NCBI GenBank assembly: GCA_002396085.1
Contig: DGWI01000018.1
Location: 49,087-113,086, forward strand
Direction: 5' to 3'
Length of the DNA: 64,000 nt
Source: Porphyromonadaceae bacterium UBA4262
Lineage (GTDB): Bacteria; Bacteroidota; Bacteroidia; Bacteroidales; Muribaculaceae
The translations under genes were made by a program, and so were the position numbers. Below the pieces are notes generated by a model that saw only the letters and a list, made by a program, of their open reading frames with translations, was not told the DNA's origin and made no database searches. Positions 57,002 to 64,000 of the stretch are shown here, one piece after another. Position 1 is the first letter of the stretch. Each line of letters opens with the position of its first letter.

Positions 57002-57277
57002 TTACTTATCATTGTAATGCCCTTCAACAGAAATGACCAGTACTGTCACCACGTTGTCATAAATATCATAGATCACTCTATCGCTACCTGACAATCGCCT
57101 AGAGTAAGTAACACCTCCACCACCTTTGAGCGGTTCGGGATGCCCAGTTCCAGTGCGAGGATGAGTTTCCAATTCCGGAAGAAGCCGATATAGTTTTTGA
57201 AATGAGTTTGGATTAGATTTCTTCCATTTTTTGATGACGCGCTGCACCTCTTGAGTGAATTCAATCCGATAACTCAT
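57002..57277 (-). CDS. YoeB/Txe-family mRNA-interferase toxin
   Basis: 91 aa. The RelE-fold motif HPEPLKGGGGVTYSRRLSGS holds the Glu and Arg, and ISVEGHYND supplies the C-terminal His-Tyr of YoeB. It cleaves mRNA at the ribosome in the family. Its ATG overlaps the antitoxin stop by four bases (57274-57277), so they are coupled. All key residues look intact, so the toxin is probably active. Confidence 0.92.
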   Translation of the reverse strand: MSYRIEFTQEVQRVIKKWKKSNPNSFQKLYRLLPELETHPRTGTGHPEPLKGGGGVTYSRRLSGSDRVIYDIYDNVVTVLVISVEGHYNDK

Positions 57278-57525
57278 AATTCATCCATCCATTTCTGCGC
57301 CGAAGAGGCATTTTCAAAAGCCAATGTTTTGCGCTCTTGAAATTCACTGCGTGCAGTGGCTATTTTCTCGGCCAATTGTGGCGAGACAGTCAAGTCGTCA
57401 TCATCAACCAGAACAATTGCGTAAACTTTGTTATGACGACGCAGGAACAACTGCTCACCCTGATCAACTAGATTGAGTGATGCGGCTAAATTGCTTCTGA
57501 AATCACCTACTGATAATGTTGTCAT
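57274..57525 (-). CDS. YefM/Phd-family antitoxin
   Basis: 83 aa from MTTLSVGDFRSNL at 57525. An ATG at 57564 is upstream of the predicted transcript start, so it is not used. NLAASLNLVDQGEQLFL and the RHNKVYAIVLVDDDDL part fit the YefM/Phd DNA-binding fold, and the C-terminal part would wrap the toxin. It binds its own operator (see the TGTACA site). Confidence 0.9.
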   Translation of the reverse strand: MTTLSVGDFRSNLAASLNLVDQGEQLFLRRHNKVYAIVLVDDDDLTVSPQLAEKIATARSEFQERKTLAFENASSAQKWMDEL

Positions 57526-57551
57526 TGCTACTATTATTTGAGAATTATGTG

Positions 57552-57583
57552 CAAAGGTAAACAATTATTTCAACAAATCCAAA
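57552..57583 (-). promoter_or_regulatory. Antitoxin-toxin promoter, full consensus
   Basis: On the minus strand, TTTG (57583-57580), 20 bases, TACCTTTG (57559-57552). This is the Bacteroidetes sigma-ABfr consensus with the right spacing. The transcript would start about 20 bases before the ATG at 57525. Confidence 0.7.
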
Positions 57584-57585
57584 TA

Positions 57586-57607
57586 CATGTACAAAAAAAT
57601 GTACATG
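57586..57607. promoter_or_regulatory. YefM-type operator with two TGTACA cores
   Basis: CATGTACA (57586-57593), six bases, TGTACATG (57600-57607): an inverted repeat whose TGTACA cores (57588-57593 and 57600-57605) lie 12 bp centre to centre. TGTACA is the core recognised by the E. coli YefM-YoeB complex. It lies 2 bases beyond the toxin-antitoxin -33 box and 11 bases from the mazG -33 box. Confidence 0.65.
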
Positions 57608-57618
57608 ACGCCCTTTTA

Positions 57619-57650
57619 TTTGGCACTTTAACTAGAAATTGCTACCTTTG
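57619..57650 (+). promoter_or_regulatory. mazG promoter, full consensus
   Basis: TTTG (57619-57622), 20 bases, TACCTTTG (57643-57650), ending 23 bases before the mazG ATG. It is divergent from the toxin-antitoxin promoter, with the TGTACA operator between. Confidence 0.7.
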
Positions 57651-57673
57651 CAGTCCAAAAAACGGATAACATT

Positions 57674-58471
57674 ATGCCCAATAACACTAGAGAAGACAAA
57701 CTCAAAGCCTTTGAACGGTTGCTCGATGTGATGGACACACTGCGTGAGAAGTGCCCATGGGATCGCGAACAAACCAACGAAAGCCTGCGCGAGAACACCA
57801 TCGAAGAAACCATGGAACTGTCCGAAGCCATCCTCAATGACGCACCAGCCGAGATTCGCAAGGAACTGGGCGATGTGTTGCTGCACATCGTGTTCTATGC
57901 TAAGATTGGTGACGAGAAGGGACAATTTGATATTGCCGACGTGTGCAACTCGCTGTGCGACAAACTCATCTTCCGCCATCCGCACGTCTATGGCGAAAAG
58001 GTGGCAAAGGATGCTGCCGAAGTGCTCCAAAATTGGGAGATTATCAAGACTAAAGAAAAAGATGGCAACAAGACCGTGCTTAGCGGTGTGCCTCACACCC
58101 TGCCCTCGCTCATCAAGGCCGAGCGCATCCAGGAGAAGGCTGCCAATGTGGGCTTCGACTGGGAGAAACGCGATGATGTGTGGGACAAGGTCAAGGAGGA
58201 GCTGGCCGAGGTTGAGGCCGAGATGCGCCGTGGTGATGTGAAGGACGAGGAGAAGGAGTTTGGTGACCTGCTATTCAGCATCATCAATGCCGCCCGCCTC
58301 TACGGTGTGCGCCCCGACAACGCGCTGGAGCGCACCAACCGCAAGTTCATCGCCCGCTTCAACTACATCGAGGCCAAGGCCAAGGAGCAAGGTCGCCATC
58401 TGCGCGACATGACCCTCGCCGAGATGGACGCCCTGTGGAACGAAGCGAAGCGACAGACCTCCAACAATTAG
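57674..58471 (+). CDS. mazG: Nucleoside triphosphate pyrophosphohydrolase
   Basis: 265 aa, two tandem MazG domains. The first has REKCPWDREQTNESL and EETMELSEAILN with the KELGDVLLHIVFYA metal motif. The second has DKVKEELAEVEAEM and KEFGDLLFSIINAARL. It hydrolyses abnormal or excess NTPs to NMPs plus PPi. In E. coli it sits in the mazEF toxin locus; here it is divergent from a YefM-YoeB pair. Confidence 0.95.
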   Translation: MPNNTREDKLKAFERLLDVMDTLREKCPWDREQTNESLRENTIEETMELSEAILNDAPAEIRKELGDVLLHIVFYAKIGDEKGQFDIADVCNSLCDKLIFRHPHVYGEKVAKDAAEVLQNWEIIKTKEKDGNKTVLSGVPHTLPSLIKAERIQEKAANVGFDWEKRDDVWDKVKEELAEVEAEMRRGDVKDEEKEFGDLLFSIINAARLYGVRPDNALERTNRKFIARFNYIEAKAKEQGRHLRDMTLAEMDALWNEAKRQTSNN

Positions 58472-58510
58472 CCACTTTTCATCTTGGACAAGAAGCACTG
58501 AATCAAGAGC

Positions 58511-60568
58511 ATGAAAGTCTGCGTGACAGAGAAGCCGAGTGTGGCCCGGGATATCGCCAATATCCTGGGGGCTACGACTCGCCGCGATGGGTACTACGAG
58601 GGCAATGGCTACCAAGTCACATGGACCTTCGGTCACCTGTGCGAGCTCAAGGAGCCAGGCGACTACACCGACCTGTGGAAGCGGTGGAGCCTGAGCGCAT
58701 TGCCCATGATTCCGCCCAAATTTGGCATCAAACTCAAAGACGACGAGGGCATCCGCAAGCAGTTTCATGTCATTGAGACACTCATCGCCGGCGCCGACGA
58801 GGTCATCAACTGCGGCGATGCCGGACAAGAGGGCGAACTCATCCAGCGCTGGGTCTACCAGAAGGCCAACTGCCACAAGCCCGTGATGCGCCTGTGGATC
58901 TCGTCGCTCACCGACGAGAGCATCCGCGAGGGTTTCCAACACTTGCAGCCGGCCAAGGATTTTGACAACCTCTACCACGCCGGACTGTCGCGTGCCATCG
59001 GCGACTGGGTGCTGGGCATGAACGCCACCCGGCTCTATACGCAGAAGTATGCCCAGTCGCGCAACGTGCTGAGCATCGGACGTGTGCAGACCCCCACCCT
59101 GGCCCTGATTGTCGCCCGTCAACGCGAGATTGAGAACTTTGTGCCCGAGGATTACTGGGAAATCAAGACCCTGTATCGTGGAGCGACCTTCAACTCGACC
59201 AAGGGACGCTATAAGACCGAGGGTGACGCCAGCCAGGTCATCGAAAACATCCATGAGTTGCCGCTCACGGTCACCGGCATCGAGACCAAAAACGGACGCG
59301 AAGCCCCGCCGCGACTGTTCGACCTGACGAGCCTGCAAGTCGAGTGCAACAAGAAGTTCTCTTATACTGCCGACGAGACACTGAAACTCATCCAGTCGCT
59401 CTATGAGAAAAAGGTGACGACCTATCCTCGCGTCGACACCACCTACTTGAGCGACGACATCTACCCCAAGGTGCCCGACACCTTGCGTGCCATGACACCC
59501 TATGCGCCCCTGACCGCACCACTGCTGGCATTGCCCAAGTTGCCCAAGAGCAAGAAGGTGTTTGACAACAGCAAGGTTACCGACCACCACGCCATCATCC
59601 CCACCAATGTAGACCCGCGAACTGTGCCGCTGAGCCGCGAGGAGAAGTTGGTCTACGACTTGATTGCCAAGCGCTTCATAGCCGCATTCTATCCCGACTG
59701 CGAGTTTGCCACGACTACCGTTATGGCAGCCATCGGCGACTATGAGTTCAAGGCCACCGGCAAGGTCATCCTCAAGGATGGCTGGCGCGGCATCTACAAG
59801 AAGTCGCCAGATGCCGAGGAAAAAGGCAAGGACGATGACGACAATGGCACCATGCCCCAGATGACTGTGGGCGAAAGCGGCCCGCACGAGCCCTCCCTGC
59901 TCAAGAAGAGCACCCAGCCGCCCAAGCCCTACACCGAGGGTACGCTGCTGCGCGCCATGGAGACAGCCGGCAAGACGGTCGACGATGACGAACTGCGCGA
60001 TGCCATGAAAGAGAACGGCATCGGCCGGCCCTCGACACGCGCCGCCATCATCGAGACACTGTTCCGCCGCAAGTACATACGCAAAGAGCGCAAGAGCCTC
60101 AGTGCCACCCTGGCGGGGTGTCAACTCATCGACACCATCAACGAGCCACTGCTCAAGAGCGCCAAACTCACAGGACTGTGGGAGCGCAAACTGCGCCAGA
60201 TTGAGCGCGGCGAGTACAGCGCCCAGCAGTTCATTGATGAACTCAAGCAGATGGTCAGCGAGATTGTGCTCAACGTGCTGCGCGACAACAGCGGCCCCGC
60301 CATCATCGTCGAGCCAGATGCCCCACGCCGCCCTCAAGCACCTGCCACTGGCGATGCGGCTGAGAAGAAGCCCCGCGCCCCGCGCATCACGCGGTGGGAG
60401 CAAGTCATCTGCCCCGTTTGTGGCCGCGGACACATGATCAAGGGTCGCACCGGCTTTGGCTGCAGCGAGTATCGCAACGGCTGCCATACCGTCTTCCCCT
60501 TCACCGAATACCCCGCCGACCTCACCCCCGCCCGCCTCAACTCCCGCCTCAAGAAACTGAAGAAGTGA
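58511..60568 (+). CDS. topB: DNA topoisomerase III
   Basis: 685 aa, type IA topoisomerase. Toprim: MKVCVTEKPSVARDI (Glu7) and NCGDAGQEGELIQRW, a Bacteroidetes-type DxGxE instead of DxDxE. The active Tyr is in VTTYPRVDTTYLSDD, and the gate motif is GIGRPSTRAAIIETL. A C-terminal zinc finger has ICPVCGRGHM and CSEYRNGC. Start at 58511, 39 bp after mazG. It unlinks precatenanes. Confidence 0.95.
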   Translation: MKVCVTEKPSVARDIANILGATTRRDGYYEGNGYQVTWTFGHLCELKEPGDYTDLWKRWSLSALPMIPPKFGIKLKDDEGIRKQFHVIETLIAGADEVINCGDAGQEGELIQRWVYQKANCHKPVMRLWISSLTDESIREGFQHLQPAKDFDNLYHAGLSRAIGDWVLGMNATRLYTQKYAQSRNVLSIGRVQTPTLALIVARQREIENFVPEDYWEIKTLYRGATFNSTKGRYKTEGDASQVIENIHELPLTVTGIETKNGREAPPRLFDLTSLQVECNKKFSYTADETLKLIQSLYEKKVTTYPRVDTTYLSDDIYPKVPDTLRAMTPYAPLTAPLLALPKLPKSKKVFDNSKVTDHHAIIPTNVDPRTVPLSREEKLVYDLIAKRFIAAFYPDCEFATTTVMAAIGDYEFKATGKVILKDGWRGIYKKSPDAEEKGKDDDDNGTMPQMTVGESGPHEPSLLKKSTQPPKPYTEGTLLRAMETAGKTVDDDELRDAMKENGIGRPSTRAAIIETLFRRKYIRKERKSLSATLAGCQLIDTINEPLLKSAKLTGLWERKLRQIERGEYSAQQFIDELKQMVSEIVLNVLRDNSGPAIIVEPDAPRRPQAPATGDAAEKKPRAPRITRWEQVICPVCGRGHMIKGRTGFGCSEYRNGCHTVFPFTEYPADLTPARLNSRLKKLKK

Positions 60569-60637
60569 GGAAACTATTAGCGTATTTCAAACCCAAAAAC
60601 CGAATCAACAAATTGTATTACAGCCGCTTAAAAGAGC

Positions 60638-60679
60638 CACAAGCATGTGTGCCACAAAATTGTGGCACACATGCTTGTG
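60638..60679. promoter_or_regulatory. Perfect palindrome, 20-bp arms, before the AAA ATPase gene
   Basis: Arms 60638-60657 and 60660-60679 are exact complements with a 2-base loop. It follows topB by 70 bp and could be its terminator (stem of 20, but only TTT runs after it). The right arm also overlaps the -33 box of the next gene, so an operator is the other choice. Confidence 0.7.
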
Positions 60680-60705
60680 TGTTTAATGATTTTTGTTTAC
60701 CTTTG
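60675..60705 (+). promoter_or_regulatory. Promoter of the AAA ATPase gene
   Basis: TTG (60675-60677), 20 bases, TACCTTTG (60698-60705). The ATG follows at 60729. The -33 TTG lies inside the palindrome. Confidence 0.55.
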
Positions 60706-60728
60706 CACCATGAAAAAAAGATAGCAAT

Positions 60729-61877
60729 ATGAAACGTGAACGAAGCTTTATGTTTGGTGTGCCTGTGGGCGACCACAATTTCATCGGCCGCGAGAAGGAG
60801 ATACGCCGCCTACGCGCCAATTTTCTGAACGGCATCAACAGCATCTTGATTTCTCCGCGTCGCTGGGGAAAGACCTCCCTGGTAGACCATGTGCGAAACC
60901 ACCTCGACACGCCAGGCATTGTCACAGTATATGTCGACGCATTCGCCTGCCGCAGCGAGTATGACTTTTATAACGCTCTGGCTGGAGCTATCATGAAACA
61001 GACCGCCAGCCAGAAGGAGTTATGGCTCAAGAACATCAAAGACTTCCTGCTTCGTATCGTTCCCAAGCTGACATACTCTCCTGAAACCTATACCGACTTT
61101 TCTGTTTCGCTGGGCATCACTCCCAACGAGTATTCACCCGAAGAGCTATTGCAATTAGCTGAGACTGTCGCTGAAAAAAAAGACATAGAACTTGTAATAT
61201 GCATAGATGAGTTCCAAAAGCTTGGTGAATTTCAACATTCCTTGGATTTCCAACGTCGTTTGCGCAGCGTCTGGCAACATCAGAAGCGTGTGTCCTACTG
61301 CCTTTACGGAAGTCAACGTCACATGATGATGGACATGTTCCAGCGACACAATATGCCTTTCTATCAATTTGGCGACACTTTCTTTCTTGAACGCATCGAG
61401 ATTGAGACTTGGGTTGAATATATCGTCTCTCGCTATCAAGAAGCAGAGCACGACATTACGCCACAACTAGCTTCAGAAATTTGCCAAGCAGTAGAATGCC
61501 ACTCGTCGTATGTCCAACAGTTGGCATGGCTGATTCTCACTCAACTAAACCCAGGTGAAGCCGCATCCAACCAGCATTTACAACAAGGCATCGAAGACTT
61601 ACTTGATGCCAATGAGATGCTTTTCTTGCAACAGATTTCACAGCTGACCACCTATCAAATGAACTTCTTGCGGGCTATGTCAGCCGGCATTGTCGATGGC
61701 TTCAACACCCGCAACGTGATCAACCAATTCAACCTAGGAAGCAGTTCATCTAACATCACCCGCCTGAAGCAGGCATTAATAGATGCCGACCTAATTGAGC
61801 CTATAGGCAAGAAGATGCAATTCACCGACCCAGTCTTCGCCCGCTGGTTTAAGCGCTATATAGCCAAACAACTGTAA
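60729..61877 (+). CDS. AAA-type ATP-binding protein (archaeal ATPase-like)
   Basis: 382 aa. FIGREKEIRRLRANFL is the typical opening. The P-loop SPRRWGKTS (42-50) has Ser for the usual first Gly. Walker B is ELVICIDEFQKLGE (about 155-162), followed by SYCLYGSQRHMMMDMF as sensor region. The C-terminal part is a winged-helix-like module (GFNTRNVINQFNLGSSSSNI). Such ATPases are common in Bacteroidetes but have no assigned role. The coding sequence looks normal. The following TPR-AraC gene starts 13 bp on. Confidence 0.8.
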   Translation: MKRERSFMFGVPVGDHNFIGREKEIRRLRANFLNGINSILISPRRWGKTSLVDHVRNHLDTPGIVTVYVDAFACRSEYDFYNALAGAIMKQTASQKELWLKNIKDFLLRIVPKLTYSPETYTDFSVSLGITPNEYSPEELLQLAETVAEKKDIELVICIDEFQKLGEFQHSLDFQRRLRSVWQHQKRVSYCLYGSQRHMMMDMFQRHNMPFYQFGDTFFLERIEIETWVEYIVSRYQEAEHDITPQLASEICQAVECHSSYVQQLAWLILTQLNPGEAASNQHLQQGIEDLLDANEMLFLQQISQLTTYQMNFLRAMSAGIVDGFNTRNVINQFNLGSSSSNITRLKQALIDADLIEPIGKKMQFTDPVFARWFKRYIAKQL

Positions 61878-61890
61878 TCAAGTGTAAATC

Positions 61891-63609
61891 ATGGTCAAAA
61901 ACAGCATCACAACCCACCCAACTATTGCCCACCTGCTCGCTATACTCATTCTGATACTTGCGTCAGGGGGGAGTTTCTGTGCTAACGCCTATACGATGCC
62001 GGCCGACCAGTTGCTGGCGATGAGCAACAAGCAGTTGTGCGACAAGGCCTGGGCACACTGGAAGGCCAGTCAACTGGACAGTGCACTCATCTGCTACTCT
62101 ATTGTTGCTGGCCACACCGAGAAAAAACAATCACTGAATGACTTACAAAAAGTAGTTATAGCGAATGCGAATATCGGGAAGATTTATCTGTCCTATTTTT
62201 ATGATTTCGGTCGAGCCATGCAGTACACTCTTAAAGCTGAAGATATTGCAAAGAGAAATCAATTAAACAAGCTATTGGCTGACATTTATTATTTTATGGC
62301 CGTGGTAGAAAACTACAAAAATGATGTGTATAATGATTTCGCTTTCAATCCCCAAGCCTTTCAACTCTTCAAAAAGTCATTTTATATGGCTGTAGAACAA
62401 AATATGTCCAATACGCAAGTCGAAGCAATAATCAGTTTGATAATCAGCGCAGCACGAAACGACAAACTAGAACTTATCACTCAAGAGGCCAACACTTTCT
62501 TGTCACAGGCTATAAATGATACGATTCAAGCACGTGATTTTGCGAGATGCCTGTGCAGGACAGTCCTCTATCTGGCTAAGGGCAACGATGAGAATGCCCT
62601 AAGGGAACTGTCACAACTTGATGCATCTCTCAAAGTCGAAAAGGTCATAATTCCTCAATACCAGAGCATTACGCATCAATGCAAATTCTTTTTTTACCGA
62701 ATAATGGGTGATGATGCCTCAGCGCTGCATCAACTGAACTTCATGGAACAGTTTGACTTAGAGCATGGAATCAGAGAAGGGGTTATTGAAGCATTATTTC
62801 ACAAGCACCGTTTTTATCAAGAAAAAAGCAATTCAACCTTGGCCAACGAATATGAAGTGAAGTACCTTAAAGCCAAAGACAAATTTCTATTAGATGCCAA
62901 GATGGCTAAAGTCGATGAGGCGAAGGTGTTGTTTAAACTCAATGAGGCAAACCATGAGATCAAGGAAATGTCCTATAAACAACGCATCCAGCAGACCGAA
63001 CTGATTGCCATAGCAGTTGTGGCGGTGTTATTGTTGATGCTTTTGGTGATAGGCTGGATGAGTTATCGTCGGATGCAAGAGAAGAATCAAACTCTCTACC
63101 AACACAATATGCAACTGATTGCCAACGAGGACCGTCTGCGGCAACTGCAACAAGCCGAACAACAGCCTGCACCTGAACCGACCGCCAAATACCGTCGCAG
63201 CAATATGGAGGGAGAAGAAATCTCGCTGGTGATGAGCAAGGTTGACCGTGTTATGGAGTCGTCACCCGAGATTTACTCCACTGATTTTTCACTCGAACAG
63301 TTGGCCGAACTGACAGGCGAGAGCCGTATCCGTCTGTCGCAGGCCATCAACCAAGTGCCGGGGCGCACGTTCTACAGCATCCTCAACGGCTACCGCGTGC
63401 GGGAGGCATGCCGCCGCATGGATGATAAGGAGCAATATGGTGGTCTCACAATCGAAGCCATCGGCCAGAGTGTGGGGTTCAAGAATCGCAGCAGTTTCGT
63501 CGCCATCTTCAAGCGCATCACCGGTCTCACGCCCAGTGCCTACCTCAAGCAGCCCACAGCCCCAGACTCCCCAACCCCAGAGACTCACGCAGATAACGCA
63601 GAGATCTAA
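61891..63609 (+). CDS. TPR-containing membrane-anchored AraC-family regulator
   Basis: 572 aa. A signal or anchor helix (AHLLAILILILASGGSFC) is followed by periplasmic TPR-like helices (35-360), a membrane helix near 371-392 (AIAVVAVLLLMLLVIGW) and a cytosolic AraC HTH at 465-560 (SLEQLAELTGESRIRLSQAI, IGQSVGFKNRSSFVAIFKRI). The design matches Bacteroidetes TPR-AraC proteins, which sense outside the membrane. The last residues (THADNAEI) come from DNA that resembles the repeat that follows. Confidence 0.87.
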   Translation: MVKNSITTHPTIAHLLAILILILASGGSFCANAYTMPADQLLAMSNKQLCDKAWAHWKASQLDSALICYSIVAGHTEKKQSLNDLQKVVIANANIGKIYLSYFYDFGRAMQYTLKAEDIAKRNQLNKLLADIYYFMAVVENYKNDVYNDFAFNPQAFQLFKKSFYMAVEQNMSNTQVEAIISLIISAARNDKLELITQEANTFLSQAINDTIQARDFARCLCRTVLYLAKGNDENALRELSQLDASLKVEKVIIPQYQSITHQCKFFFYRIMGDDASALHQLNFMEQFDLEHGIREGVIEALFHKHRFYQEKSNSTLANEYEVKYLKAKDKFLLDAKMAKVDEAKVLFKLNEANHEIKEMSYKQRIQQTELIAIAVVAVLLLMLLVIGWMSYRRMQEKNQTLYQHNMQLIANEDRLRQLQQAEQQPAPEPTAKYRRSNMEGEEISLVMSKVDRVMESSPEIYSTDFSLEQLAELTGESRIRLSQAINQVPGRTFYSILNGYRVREACRRMDDKEQYGGLTIEAIGQSVGFKNRSSFVAIFKRITGLTPSAYLKQPTAPDSPTPETHADNAEI

Positions 63610-63611
63610 TT

Positions 63612-63990
63612 CACGCGGATGGCGCTGATTTTTATTTGGGCTCATGCAGATATTGCTGATTTGGCAGACAATTTAATCCACGCGGATGGCGCTGATTTTT
63701 ATTTAGGCTCATGCAGATATTGCTGATTTTGCAGACAATTCAATTCACGCGGATGGCGCAGATTTTTATTTGGGTTCATGCAGATCTCGCTGATTTGGCA
63801 GACAATTTAATCCACGCGGATGGCGCTGATTTATATTTGGGCTCATGCAGATATTGCTGATTTGGAAGACAATTCATTTCACGCCGATGACGCTGATTTT
63901 TATTTAGGCTCATGCAGATATTGCTGATTTGGCAGACAATTCATTTCACGCGGATGGCGCTGATTATTTGGGCTCATGACTTGTCCTGAA
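63612..63990. repeat. 67-bp tandem repeat, six units
   Basis: CACGCGGATGG-type unit starts lie at 63612, 63679, 63746, 63813, 63880 and 63947, exactly 67 bases apart. The units differ by a few point changes (e.g. CACGCCGATGACG in unit five), and the last is cut after the CTCATG. Inside a unit, GCTGATTT and GCAGA words are repeated. No spacers are present, so it is not a CRISPR array. The unit length is not a multiple of 3. No other gene is seen to the window end. Confidence 0.92.
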
Positions 63991-64000
63991 ATGAGTTTAC

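Noticed and set aside
58271..60487. 738-codon open frame on the minus strand over topB
   Set aside because: It mirrors topB codon for codon, has no family motifs, and exists because G/C-ending codons leave few stops in the antisense frame.
63612..63990. CRISPR array
   Set aside because: The repeats are contiguous with a 67-bp unit and have no variable spacers; no cas gene is present.

Overview
The window is a chromosomal stretch of a Bacteroidales bacterium, probably a gut Muribaculaceae- or Prevotella-like lineage; the genus is inference. The evidence is: atp gene order D-C-B-E-F-H-A-G with a long N-terminal extension on AtpB, a fused NuoCD, a PorV homologue and a type IX (T9SS) sorting domain, a lipoprotein-type BamA/TamA homologue (TamL), TPR-AraC regulators, GYF_2 and DUF5106 families, and promoters of the Bacteroidetes type (TTTG, about 20 bp, TAnnTTTG). 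Coding density is high. I see no rRNA, tRNA, CRISPR array, transposase or prophage.

Layout. 1-10.4 kb (minus): nuoA-B-CD-H, then directly atpD-C-B-E-F-H-A-G, with atpG cut by the window edge and nuoI-N not present. 10.6-13.5 kb (plus): a ThrE-type exporter and a DUF6624 lipoprotein. 13.5-19.2 kb (minus): porV-ispF, and a DUF59 gene-lpxH-ispD-recG. 19.4-30.3 kb (plus): a DUF5106 protein, DoxX, mnmA, a bifunctional nuclease, a nucleoside transporter, rsmE, kdsA, a TPR protein, TamL and a HAD phosphatase.

30.3-47.0 kb (minus) is the centrepiece: twelve co-directional, closely spaced genes that read as a peptidoglycan (MurNAc) salvage operon. They are an amidase-like 'xanthan lyase' protein, a GT2 glycosyltransferase, a DUF4922 HIT-like protein, SpoIID, an AmpG/MurT-like importer, a zeta-toxin-like kinase, NamZ (DUF1343), an FAD/Fe-S D-lactate dehydrogenase, a NagX/HGSNAT-like acyltransferase, a MurK-like kinase, MurQ and an SGNH hydrolase. 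NamZ would release MurNAc, the importer bring it in, MurK phosphorylate it and MurQ cleave it to GlcNAc-6P plus D-lactate. The flavoenzyme in the same operon can oxidise that D-lactate to pyruvate. The zeta-like kinase is translationally coupled to its neighbours and has no antitoxin.

47.4-56.3 kb (minus) continues the cell-envelope theme: an M6 protease with a dockerin, a second BadF-type kinase with an altered phosphate loop, and a four-gene set (TolB-like propeller, T9SS-sorted amidase, L,D-transpeptidase lipoprotein, GYF protein with a long Gln/Pro repeat). Then come an HD hydrolase, a YefM/YoeB toxin-antitoxin pair divergent from mazG with TGTACA operator cores between the two promoters, topB, an AAA ATPase behind a 20-bp-arm palindrome, a TPR-AraC regulator, and a six-copy 67-bp tandem repeat at the right edge.

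A window-wide oddity is that many gene junctions carry short tandem arrays with 7-, 8- or 9-bp periods, often as inverted pairs around a short core. The 9-bp CTAGA form occurs at exactly four junctions, all inside the salvage operon.
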